64,000 nt of DNA from Caprimulgus europaeus (Eukaryota > Chordata > Aves > Caprimulgiformes > Caprimulgidae): assembly GCA_907165065.1 (NCBI GenBank), contig OU015533.1, forward strand, positions 25,126,578 through 25,190,577. Reading direction: 5' to 3'. The notes beneath the pieces were generated by a model. The model did not search any database. It was not told the DNA's origin and saw only the letters and a list, made by a program, of their open reading frames with translations. Shown here in pieces: positions 24,001 to 36,200 of this stretch. Position 1 is the stretch's first letter. Every line of letters starts with the position of its first letter. Position numbers and translations under genes: made by a program.

Positions 24001-27000
24001 TGTAGTACACATACAGAGCAAAATAAAGCTGAATACTTAACTAGCATGTATGTCATGACCAAAAGGTACTAGCTGAATTGTAGTTAAAGAGTTTTTGTGT
24101 GCAGTACAGTTCAAGATATACTTCTAGGACTATGCTGTTAATTGTTGTAGCATTAATTAATGATACACTGGATTAAAGAATAGATTTTGTCATAATTCAG
24201 CTCATTATATTTTCCACTATAATGGCAATTAATAAACAACGTTATGTCCAAATAGGAAGAAAACAAAGAGAGGATTATATGCAATACAAAATCTAGTCAA
24301 AATAATTGTTTTAAAGATTCAGCTGTGGATTCTTACACTACTGAAGCTGATATGACTTTTGAGAGAATTTATTTTGGAGTATTAGTTTTATTGATACTCT
24401 AATATTTGTGCAGTATTTGTGCAAATTGTTGCATTTCAGTTGGTATACTGCAGGCAAACTTGTTGCTGAAGGATTAGACTTTTAACATTGAAAATGGAAA
24501 TTCTTTGTTTCTTTCTAAATTCTGAATGATAAATTACTGAATAATGCAACAAAGTTGATCAGCAGATATGAGCATGGGATAAACTGTTGAAAAACAGTAA
24601 TTTGTCTATATTAAGAGAAAACCATTTCTTATGAGATTTAAAATATTGTTTTCCATTCTGATACATGAATAATTGTAACTAAAATGCTTTCCTGAAGAAG
24701 TAAAAGTACAACAATGGGCTCACAATTTTGACTTTTTTTCTTTTAAATTTTTGTGTGGTGAGTATGAAAGTGGTAAGTGGTTTCTATTTTGCCTTAGTCT
24801 GGAACTGCTGAAGCCTCATCTCATGTGGCTTCAAACACTTGGTTCGTAGCATTGCAAGTGTAAAGGTGATGTATTTGGTCATGTCTTGGCTCTAATAGTG
24901 GCTTTTCTGGTTCAAGAAAGGCAATGCAGGCAGCATCTGAGGCTTTGCAACAGCTTTGCTGCACCGTCAATCTTCTTAAGTGTGTCAGCTTCTTCCAGTG
25001 AACAAGTACTTAATGGCACTATTTTCTCCTTGGTGGGTTTGCTTCATGTGTGCTATGGTCCTTAGGAACTAATCTGTTTTGCTTGTGTGATAGATCACAG
25101 TGAGGAAAAGATTTGTGTATTTTCCATGTATCTCAGAGTGACAAATGATCCCTGTTAAATGACAATGTTGATTTCAATGACCCTCTTTTTGTGGCAAATA
25201 CATACATGTGTAATATTTTTGAACTGGCTGTACTTACACGTAGACATTTCGGGTTTTTTGCAGTTTTCCAAGGTGATCTTCTACACCGAGATATGCTAGA
25301 GTTGTCTTTCTCTGAAGAATGCAGAGCGTCCAAGATTCCTCTCAGCTTGTCTCATGAGTGAAATATGCTACTTAGATTAATTACCCTAAAGTTCTATGAT
25401 GACACTTGTCATGCATAGAAATAGTATTCATATAGTAGTGGGCAGGTAGTACTTGCAGGTTTTCAGCATGTGCTGGTATTTCTAATGGTGCTAGTTTATT
25501 CCTAGAGAGCAGCCCCGTTCCTGGAGCTCCATGCATACTGCAGCCTTTGGTTGTAGTTTGGGATGACGTGTCCCAGTATGTGTGTGATGGGGTTTTTCCC
25601 TTTTTAAAAGTTTTGTCAACATTTATGTTTTAAAGCATTTATTAAATCTTCTCAGTTAGGATATAGTTTTTGTATTACTGAATTAGTCTTGATTATTTTT
25701 TGTGGTATATTAGAGCAAAAGTATTTCTGTAATAATTGGCTCTTGTGGCCTTTCAGCCCACCAGGTGGGCACATGGTCAAAATCTAACACATTCTTATTT
25801 TAGGATAAATAAGATATTTCCTATTATAGTAGTTAGTGTTACTGTGACGAAAAATCCTAATTTTTCCATGGGACTGTAGAGTTTGCAACACTGCAGAACA
25901 TTGCCGATATCTGCAGTGTGGAGCGTAGGAGTGAGTCATACACACTCCCCTGCCTCAACTGGCTCCAGGAGGGAGGGTAATGCAAACTCAGCGTTCCTTA
26001 GCTCTGGCTTCTGTCCAGGGGCTTTCAGGCAAGACTGTGTGGCAGTAGTCATCGTGGCTTTTGTGATGGGAAAGCTTTTATTGATTGCATTGGTAACACC
26101 ACTGCCTTTTTGCACCTGGAATACCACTAACTGGTGTTAGCAAAGAGTGCAATTTGGTTGCTGTCAGTTTGCTTTCAAAATGTGACTCAGTGGGCCCTGA
26201 CTGTTCCTGAATTTTGAATTACAGGTCTGGTATTTGACATGGGTGTGACAGCTTAGCTGCATAGGAAATTAATAAGATTCCTTTTATAAATGAAATTATA
26301 AATCTTAGATTTGTTCTGATATGGAACACACTAAAACATAAAAATCTAGGAACTTCTATAAAACATCCTACATTCTTCTAATTTATGCCTTTTATTTTTT
26401 CTTTTCTTACCAAACATATGAAAAAAAAATATTGAAAAGGGCTTTCTTTTTCTTTTTCTCCCCCCTACGCCCCGGCCCCCGACATGGTGTTGTACCATTT
26501 TATCCGAGTGCCTGCTTGAAAATTTGCAGATCCACAAACCACTACCCCTATTAGGGAGAAATAACAGTTCAGAGAGGGTGAGTATAACATTCTTACACTA
26601 CTAAAATACAATTAAATAGATACAGGTCTGTAGGGAAAATACTGCAAGATGTAGGTATTATTTGTTTCTGTCCTGTTTGTTTGCTGTAGAATGTCACTTT
26701 GGTTTTATATTTTAATAAATTCCCATGTTTACTAATTGTATCAACAGAGTCAAATGTAATTGCATGCAATTTTTTTTTCTTTTGGAGGAGTGGTTAATAT
26801 CTTGGGGTAGTGGTTTTTTTTTTTAAGGGAAAATACTGAGTTAATTATTCAACTGCAGAAAACCATATAAAGATGAGTACTGGCCTGATGACTGAGTGCC
26901 TGCGTACTTTATTTTCTAGCATGCTTCTTTAAGCTCCTTGATTTCACAAAACCCTTTCTGACTGGAAGTGGCAGTTTCACTTTATAGTTCCCAAGCACTT

Positions 27001-30000
27001 GGAAAAAGGGGAGACTAGTCTCTCTGATGGTCAGTGACAAGCATTTTAAATAGCGCTTCTCTTGCTGTCTTGTTCAAGCAGGTCTATATGATGGCTAAAT
27101 CTACTGTTGAGGATTATGAACATGGTGCTGTACAATACACATCAGGTCAAAAAGAAAGTTGAACTGATGAATAGGTGTGGACTATCTGGAAAAATTCATT
27201 TATAATCGAGCTTCTTTATAGTACAGAATAATAGATTTGGTTTAAAATTGTGAATACTGTTTATTAGAGTGTATCATGTTCAGGACAACATAAGGAATTG
27301 GAGATTCTACTACAATTTTTCTTGTCTTGCATTATTTTCACCTTCAAAATTGTAGAGAGATATATCGAGATAACTGATCGTATATTGGAGCTTCTTTTTT
27401 GGCAGACTGTTATATGACATTAGTTGAGATGACGTTTTCCTTTTGATTTCTAAATAAAAATCTTATCCCCGTGTTGTGTAGCAAAAAGTAAGAGTATTTT
27501 AGTTGATGGGGTGGGACTACATTAAATGTAGGCAGGTTGGTTTTCACCCCTTCCTTTATTTCATGTAATAGGGTCATGATCAGTCATTTTAAAGGAAAGA
27601 TTAGTAACTTCCATGTATACTATCTGGAACAGAAACATATTTATAATTGAAAGATGCTTCAAGGAAAGGGTACCTCAAGACTTTGGCTCTATTCCCACTG
27701 ACTGAACGTCACATTGTTGGAGCTTTTAATCACAACTTCAGTGATGAGTCATTTCTGACTCAGGCAAAGGCAAAGGAAAAAAAAAATCAATCTATAAAGA
27801 AACCAAACTTTGAAATGAGAGTGCCAGCCAGGGCAGAATGAAAATATGGAATGTTGGAAATCTGGATATGAAATTCTCAAGCATCTCTGTTTTGTATACT
27901 TTTATTTGTCTAGTGGATGAAATAATGAAGAAAACCTTGCTTGAAAATCTCTCTCCAGTTAACGGAAGCTACTCTCAATCTGGCAATGGAATAGATGATT
28001 TAATTAAGTATTCTTGAAATAGTTCTTCTTGTTGTATAACCAATAATAGTTGACTTAATTAAGTGCAATTTATAATAGTTTTATCTTTCTTTTGTGCTAA
28101 ATTCTTTGAACTTTTCATTTCCTTCACTCAGGATAGTGAGGTGATGGTTGCCATGCAAATATGTAAAGGTGGTGGTAGGGAAAGAGGAAGGCAACAGAAA
28201 TGTAAGTGCAACCCTTTTGCTCGGATGCATAGACCATACAAAAGTGAAGTCCTTGTGGTCTTTTTGATGTAGAAGTGTCAGAACAAGGCCTTATTTCTTG
28301 TTCTTTATCCCGATCTGAGTGAGGCATTACAGAAAAGCCCAAATGTCAGTGCCGCTATTGTGTCCTTTGTGTGCTATACAGTTATGTTCTGTGTTCACTG
28401 TTGACTTGTTCTTGCCAGTAGTCACAAACCATTCACAAATCAGTGCTTTTTCTCTTTGAAAAGGGACCTACTGAAGTGACAGCTCTAGTTTGGTGAAAAC
28501 CTCAGAGCAATAGGAGGAACGTGAGGTGGAGGAGCTGAGAGGAAGATCAAAAGATAGGTATTTGTGGTGGACAGACTTCGGTAGTTTCATAAAGGGTTTG
28601 AGAAAGCACGCAAACATTTTAATAAAATGAAATAATACTAGACTACTACATTGTATACTAGCTATTTGCTTTTGCTTTATATTTTAAAATCAGGGGAAAT
28701 AGCGGAATATTTGCTAGATATACAAGAAAAATGTAAACTCAGAATATTTCACGTGATATTTCTCTCACTTGTGCTTTCTTATGCAACTTCCCCATTTAGA
28801 GGATAGGCTGGCTTAATAGTTGTGTTTGGCTGAATCAAATTTCAAAGGCAACTTAAAGGTAGTTTATAATACATTCTTCTCTTACTATGTTCTGTGCTGA
28901 ATCATCCTGCAATTGTGAGTATTGCAGTCTTAATCTTATGTTATAGTTGCTGGGTAATAATTTAATTATTTGTTTTTTTTCTCTCCTGTCAAGCTGAAGG
29001 TATCATTACGTCTCCTTAAAAGGAACAACAAGAACAAAATCATATTCTAAGGAATAGAACCCTATTAATTCTAGGAGCTACTTGCTGCTGCTTTATATTT
29101 GAATTGTTCCCCCGTCAATGTGGAAAGGAGCCAGCTGTGTTAGAAGTAGCATCTCAGGAGTACGATCTGTCATGTCAGCACTTCATCATTCAGTTTTGCT
29201 GTGCTGAGACTGTAAAGGAGACCTCAACATAATGTTGATCCTATGAGTATTGCTGGCTTTGATCATAAATTACCTTTCCTCAAGTGTTTACCATCCTTGA
29301 TGGTGCTGAATTCAAATTTATGTATATGTTGGAAAGCTCTCTGACCCAAAATGTTTATGACTACTGAAAACTTCCCTCAGATTCCTTTTCATACAGCAGT
29401 TCGTTAGCACACATGTAGTCTTGTATAGTTGCTGCAGCTCTATAGCTTCTTGCTATGCTGTTTCTTTGTACTTTAGGTTCTATTTAAATCTAAAGGATGT
29501 GATAAAAGAAGCTGACACCATTAGCAGGTAGAATGAATGTTGCTGTGGTATCTGTGATATCCTTAGCCTTTGATTTTTTTGGCATGTGGATTAATACACT
29601 GTGTGGCGAATATTGTGGTATTGGCACTTGGCTACCACAGGTTCTTAAGGGTAACCGCTGGAGGCTGAAATAGCTTGTTTAAACAAATAACCACAACATG
29701 TAATTACTTTGTTAATTAATGTTATAGCTCTTCAGTTTTCTATAACTTCCTTTTTGGATTCATTATGTTGAGTAGGAATAATCATTATAAATAATGAAAC
29801 AGGATTTTTATTTAAACCTCTATGTGAAAACATGTTCTGGGAAAGCAGACTTGTCCTCTTTATAAAAATGGTTTTGGGAGCTATTTCCTGCTGAGCTGTT
29901 CTCTGGAGGCTGGGGCTAGAACTCAGCTTAATGCCTTATGCCAAGAACAGCATTTCAAATGGGGCAGTGTTTTATTGTGGAGTGTGAGGAAAAAACATTT

Positions 30001-32006
30001 TTTTACAGATCACGTTGACAAACACAATCTGTTAATGGTTTGTTAGTGTAAAGAACGCCACTTAAAAAGTAGACAAAAGTAGTTCTAGAAATACTTTTTT
30101 AGGCTATGGCATAGCCTAGTATCCAGCTATGATTTCCCAGACACTGACAAAATCTTTGTCACTTCAGCGTTGCCTTGTGGAGACAGCTCTGATGTACACT
30201 CTGTTTTTACATCCATGTGCCGTAGGAGGCAGACTATATTTAGGAACAGTCAATTAGCACCATCATCTCTAATCTGTGGTATATAGTATGTCAGGGAAAT
30301 ACCCATCTGAAGTACAACACAATTATGGAAAAGACCATGGCAGATTTAATGGATCTTTCCAGAGTTTATATTCCACAAGTCTTCTCCCTGCTCCCCCAAA
30401 GTAAAATACACTGGGATTTGTAGATGCTGGTTTTGAGGTGGAAGGTTCCTACAATGGCCTCGCCAGTCAAGAATGAATATTCTGAGATATTTGGAGTCAT
30501 CAATTGCTTTTATTTTTGGAACATGCTAGTTGCTCAGATTCTTAACCTGTAATTGGTTGTACCTTAAGAGCCTTTTTTTTTTATATTGAGGCCTGTGGTA
30601 TAGATTAGCGTAACCATTGCAATGTAAGTAGTAACTCCTGTAATGTAACATATATATGTTAATTTAGTTGTTCTATCTGCATCTTTTCAGTGGAGACTAG
30701 GTAGGTAGTGGAGAGTAAGTGGGGCAACCGTAGACCAGGACATACTCCAGAAAGCAAGGGATGGATGTGGAGTGCAGTTCTCTTGCACAGTCAGCTATGA
30801 AACTTTAGGGGATGATTGATGCAGAGGTAGCAGAGGAAACTGGAGGGAGAATAAAAAAATGTTTGGGTTTTGTTGGTAATGAGACATTTTTTGAAGATGA
30901 GGAACTGTTAAATTATAAGTATGTGAGATGTAGAGCCTCTTTGTGTACTTGAGAAGATAGGTAGTGGGATTTTGTTCAGGCAGTGGAAGCACAAATACCG
31001 GTGAAATAGCTGGTCATTTTGAAGGCAGATGTGCATCAATACTGGTTAAACACATGGGAGGGCATTCTTTGAATGGCATATTTTCATCAATTGCTGTAGA
31101 GTCATAAAAAATTGGTTGAGGTTTTTTTTTTTTTCAGTTCTGTTGCTGTTAACATAAATTGAAAATGCTTTAAATTGTTGCTAGGAATTTGTAAACTTCA
31201 GTGCAAAGCCACTGCTTTATGTGGTCCTGTTAACACTTTCTGATTGTAAAAGCTTCAGATTGATTGCCGCAAACTTGAGAATGCTATTATGACCATATAT
31301 TATTAGAATTTGTTTAGGACAAAACACTGCAAGCTGCTTGGTACTGTGCTGAGAGTGCTTAGCACTTTTACAGCCATGTTTTTGGGTACTGTTGCACAAA
31401 CTATCCTATGTATACTGCGCAGCAAACATTTCATTCAGATGATTTGAGACAGTAGGTGCATGCTAATTCAATGATTTTCTTTGGTGCTTTTTCCAATACT
31501 TACAAATTTGATATCTCTGAAATACTTCTCTTTTCATTACAATTCCATCACAAAAGAAACAACCATTCTCCTCTTGAGTAGACTGCCTTGAATCGCAGGA
31601 ATTGCTAAGGAAGGTTAAAATACTGCAAAGTCATACTGACTTCGCTGTATCTGCAGATACAGCTTGGTTTGCAGTTGCTCACCATTTTTAATGCAGAGGT
31701 CTAATTTACAGTTATTTGCTGCTTACTAAATTTAAATTGGACAGTTTTGGTTGTCTGTTTTTAAAACAGTTTGCTTTGGTTTTGAAACTCAGTTTTTGTA
31801 AATTACACATTAAGTTAAATTTTAAAAACAGACTCCCCTGAACTACATTTTGGAAGCGAACTTCCTTTCATTTACATGGCATGTTTGAGGCTGCTTGTAT
31901 AGAAAAGTTGCATTGCTAATCTGACTCTTTAGTGTAGACAAAATGTAACTAATAAGAGTAGAAAGTTCCAAGTACCCCTTAGAATTACTGGCCTGTTCAG
32001 AGAGGT
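21056..32006. other. about 11 kb of repeat-poor, AT-rich presumed intron
   Basis: No CR1, LTR or coding sequence recognised. Purine-rich sequence at about 21,060-21,340 gives chance minus-strand frames rich in Phe and Leu. From about 22,900 to 24,700 the sequence is especially AT-rich. A C-rich patch lies at 26,459-26,480 beside a pyrimidine tract. Open frames do not exceed about 90 codons and none is recognisable. The lack of recognisable interspersed repeats over such a length makes this a reasonable place to look for conserved non-coding elements, but conservation cannot be judged from one sequence. Confidence 0.5.
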
Positions 32007-33245
32007 GAATCATAGAATCACAGAATGGTAGGAGTAGGAATGGACCTGTGGAGATCATCTAGTCCAACCCCCCTGCCAAAGCAGGTTGAGCAGGTTGCAC
32101 AGGACTGCATCCAGGCAGGTTTTGAATATCTCCAGAGAAAGAGGCTCTACAACCTCTCTGGGCAGCCTGTTCCAGTGCTCTGTGACCCTCACAGTAAAGA
32201 AGTTTTTCCTCATGTTTAAGCAGAACCTCCTGTGTTCCAGCTTGTGCCTGTTGCCCCTTGTTCTATTGCTGGCCACCACTGAAAAGAGTCTGGCCCCATC
32301 CTCTTGAGGTCCTCTCTGTCTTCTCTTCTCTAGACTAAACAGACCCAGCTCTCTCAGCCTTTCCTTATATGGGAGATGCTCCAGGCCCCTCATCATCTTT
32401 GTAGCCCTCCTCGGGACTCTCTCCACAAGTTCCCTGTCTCTCTTGAACTGGCGGGCCCAGAACTGTACACAATATTCCAGATGCAGCATCACCATGGCAG
32501 AGTAGAGGGGGAGGACAACCTCCCTCAACCTGCTGGTCACACTCTTAATGCACCCTTCTTGGCCACAAGGGCACGTTGTTGGCTCATGGTCAACTGGTCA
32601 TCCACCAGCACTCCCAGGTCCTTTTATTCAGGGCTGCTTTCCAGCAGGTCAACCCCCAACCTGTACTGGTGCGTGGGGTTATTCCTTCCCAGGTGCAAGA
32701 CCCTACACTTGCCCTTATTGAACTTCATTAGGTTCCTCTGTGCCTGACTCTTCAGCCTATCCAGGTCTGGCTGAATGGCAGCACAGCCTTCCAGTGTATC
32801 AGCCACTCCTCCCAGTTTAGTGTCATCAGCAAAATTTCTGAGGGTACACCCAGTCCCTTCATCCAAGTCACTGATGAATATATTAAATAGGACTGAACCA
32901 AGTACAGACCCTTGAAGAACACCACTAACCACAGGCCTCCAACTGGACTCTGCACTGCCGATCACAACCCTCTGAGCCCTGCCATTCAGCCAGTTCTCAA
33001 TCCACCTCACTGTCCCCTCATCTAACCCACACTTCCTAAGCTTACCTATGAGGGTGTTATGGGAGACAGTGTCAAAAGCCTTGCTGAAGTCAAAGTAGAC
33101 GACATCCACTGCTCTCCCCTCATCCACCCAGCCAGTCATGCCATCATAGAAGGCTATCAGATTTGTCAGATATGATTTGCCCTTAGTGAATCCATGTTGA
33201 CTATTCCCGATAACATTATTTTGAATATGAATATTTCTTTTCATA
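32007..33245 (-). mobile_element. CR1 LINE, 5'-truncated, about 1.24 kb
   Basis: The left end carries the reverse complement of the CR1 terminal octamers (GAATCATAGAATCACAGAATGG), so the element's 3' end is at 32,007 and it reads on the minus strand. It includes the 3' UTR and the C-terminal half of ORF2, and stops abruptly near 33,245, the usual 5' truncation of target-primed insertion. It is one of the longer and better preserved copies in the window. It lies antisense to OSBPL6 in presumed intron 1. Confidence 0.92.
32055..33244 (-). pseudogene. CR1 ORF2 reverse-transcriptase fragment, inactive
   Basis: The upstream piece (33,244-32,624, 206 codons) contains RT motif A (FDFSKAFD at residues 51-58), the motif B region ([14 protein letters not shown], 107-120) and the catalytic motif C FADD (138-141). 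The downstream piece (32,540-32,055, 161 codons) is in another frame and carries the CR1 C-terminal block ([14 protein letters not shown] ... [15 protein letters not shown]). Between them, about 80 bases contain stops and a small deletion relative to other CR1 copies. The endonuclease domain and the N-terminal RT fingers are absent because of 5' truncation. It therefore cannot encode an active enzyme. The RT was once used for target-primed reverse transcription of CR1 RNA. Confidence 0.9.
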
Positions 33246-36200
33246 TTAATACTTCAATATGAGCCCTCATGCTAACTTGTCTGATGCTCTGCAGAAAACA
33301 CAGGTGCAGTATTGCCATCAGAGGCAGAGGTAACCTAAACAAGTGGGGAGGTGACCATCCCTGCTCATATCTCATACTGGTACTTAATCCTCCAGTCCCT
33401 CTGGGATTTGGAGACTCTCTGGGTGGAGTGAGCTATAAGAGACTTGGAGCAGCTCCCTGTTTGATTGTTCATCCTACTCATACCTGGATGGAAAACAGTC
33501 TGTATTTGATTAGATTTCATTGAGTTAAAAGTACATAAGAATAATTTTGCTATTCTGGTTTCTATTTCCAGTATGATAAAATTATTTAGTAATTAAAGGA
33601 TTGGTAGAAAATTGTTTTATGGGCAATAAATAACAAAAGAATATATGGGAATTTACACAGGTGAAACAATACCAACGCTTGCACCATATCTGGGACCCAT
33701 GGTGTCAGCCAGGATATGAGGGTGAGAGAGTCCCCCTTTGATTCCATTCAGGGCAGTGTGGTTGTTTGAGGAAAACGCTTTCACTGAAATGCTTGTTTTC
33801 TTGGGTGATCTTCTGGATAGTTACTGTGCAGATGAGGAGACTTTAAGTTAATAATTAATCAGTCAAACAACTGAAGAGCAGTAAATAAATACTTAATTTC
33901 AACTTTTAACTTTAATGAAATATTCCAACATTTTAAAAGTGGTTTTAGTGCCTTTCTTTTTTTCTGTCAGATGTGTGTGTATAAAAACATTATGAGAAAT
34001 TAGTCATAATTCTGGTTCCCACTGTGGCAATTTCTATAGTTTACAATTATAACTAACTTTCCACTGCTATTCCCAGTTTTTTGATAGAGATGATAGTATT
34101 TTCATTGCAACTGTCCAAATAAAGCAGCCTTTAGAACAGTTGCAGTAGCACAAGGCAGGAACAATTACAGCTTTTTTTAGTTTTCTTTTTCAAGACTGTT
34201 CCTGCACTGTTGATCTTTCCATGAGCTGAAGTGGCAACAGATTTAGGCCCGCTCTGTAGTTTAGTTACTCTTGGTCAATCTTGTGTTACATCACATGCAT
34301 GAAAGATTACATTTTCTGAGTTAGTAAAAAACCCATGTAGTTCAATGGTATATCATGTGGCTTTTTAGACCTCCCCATGCACATGATATAACATTAACTA
34401 TCTTCTAAACTAGGAAACACAGAAGTTGAACAGTCGAGGCTTTCTGTTATTTTGTTGATGTTCATAAGCATCAGAGGGCAATATGTGTTTTAGATGACAT
34501 GAGGTTTTCAGTTGAGTTCAGACAGAACTCAAATCTAAATTAATCCTTGATTTATGAATTTACTTTTAACTGAATGTATTGGAGAAAGAAATCTTACATT
34601 TCCTTTATGTATTAAGCAAAGTCATTATTCATGAAAAACCATCACTTAGTGCTTGTGACTGATGATTCATCCTGTCCAGCCGACCAGCGTGGAAATGGTC
34701 AGGACTGCAGAAGGGCCCTCTTTCAGCTGTATTTGTTAACTTCATCAATTTTCTGCACAGAGTAGCAGTTCTATTGACTACTAGATTTTGCATCCGTCTC
34801 TTACTATGCGCTGTTAGTGTAGCTGAGTCACTGCCTTTGGCCAGGGCAGGCCAGATGCTGGATTTGCCTTTTGGCTGTTCTTTTCAGTTGCGGTGTTTGC
34901 TATTTGCTTTGACGTTAATGCATATCAGACGGCAAAATGCTTGAGTCTTGCTTCCACAACTGAGGCTCCCATTTGGCTGCTCATATTTGGTTAGCAGCTG
35001 ACCTACTCGGGGCACTTGTGCTTGCTCAGGAAAAGATGGGAACTTCCCCCCCCACCACCTCTTTAATGTCTATTAAGATGATCCATTCACCTTCTCTTTC
35101 ATCCTACCTTAAAAGAAACCTCAATTTTTCACCTTCCAAGTTCTGTAATGTAAGTCAAAGCTTGCTGCAGGTTTTGTATTTAGTCTACCTCATTGTTGCC
35201 TGTAGAAGCTCTCCAAAAGGTGCCTCTCTAATGATGTCTACTACAAATGTAAAACGTGAAACTGGCATTTACAGATAGTTGAACAATATATGATTTTACC
35301 CTTTTTGTGTGCTACTTATTTTTGAAAAAAATTAAATTCACCTTAAATAATCAGAGGGCTTTAAAAACTGTTTTGTTTTTTTTTTATTCTTACCAATATA
35401 GTTAGAATGAAAAATATATAAGTACCTTGTAAATATAGCATGATTTGGAAAGTTCAAAAAATTAAATTAAAATGAAGAAACTTTATTTCCTGATGCATTG
35501 AGTTTTTGAAATGAAAATATTTCCTTAAAAACAAAAAAAGGAAAAAGGATTTTATTTATTTTATTGTGTTAATGGACTGCTAATTAAAAGTTTCAAGAAT
35601 TTGAAACTGAATATAAGTTACTGTATTTGTGGTGTTTTTACTTAAGAATGTGTAACAAATTTTGATAAATATACTGGGTTATCCATATTTGTTGATAATT
35701 AGGTAATAGTTATTTGCTGACATTAGCCAATTATATGCAAACTTAAAACATGATTTAATTTGTCAAAAACTGAATTTGTTTCTTAGTGGTGAAACTGAAG
35801 AATTCTGGTCTCTTTAATGTTGTATTGAAATTAGGCAGTTTGGAATTTTCTCTTGAGATCAGTTTGGGAGTTTTGCGTTTGGGCACAAAAGAAAATTTAT
35901 TGGTTCCTAGTAAATATTCTGCTAAAGCACGGTGACAAACAGTGTTGTGCATACTTGGCAGCCTCTTGCCATTTAGAGCTTGAATGGAACTGTTATTTCA
36001 GATCACTAATAAGAACTTTGTGAGAATTGATTGCAATTTGCAAACTCTGCATCTGACGTGACTGACTTGACTCAATGCTAAAATTAAACTCCTTCTGAAA
36101 ATGCTTTTGAGAAGTACAGCTGGAAATCACTGTGCAAGGTGTTGCTGGCATCATTTTAAATCCCTCATTACAAATTATTTTGCAAAGAAAAATATTTTGT

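Noticed and set aside
32025-32219. Plus-strand frames over 32.0-33.5 kb (for example 64, 73 and 123 codons)
   Set aside because: These are the antisense of the CR1 ORF2 and 3' UTR.
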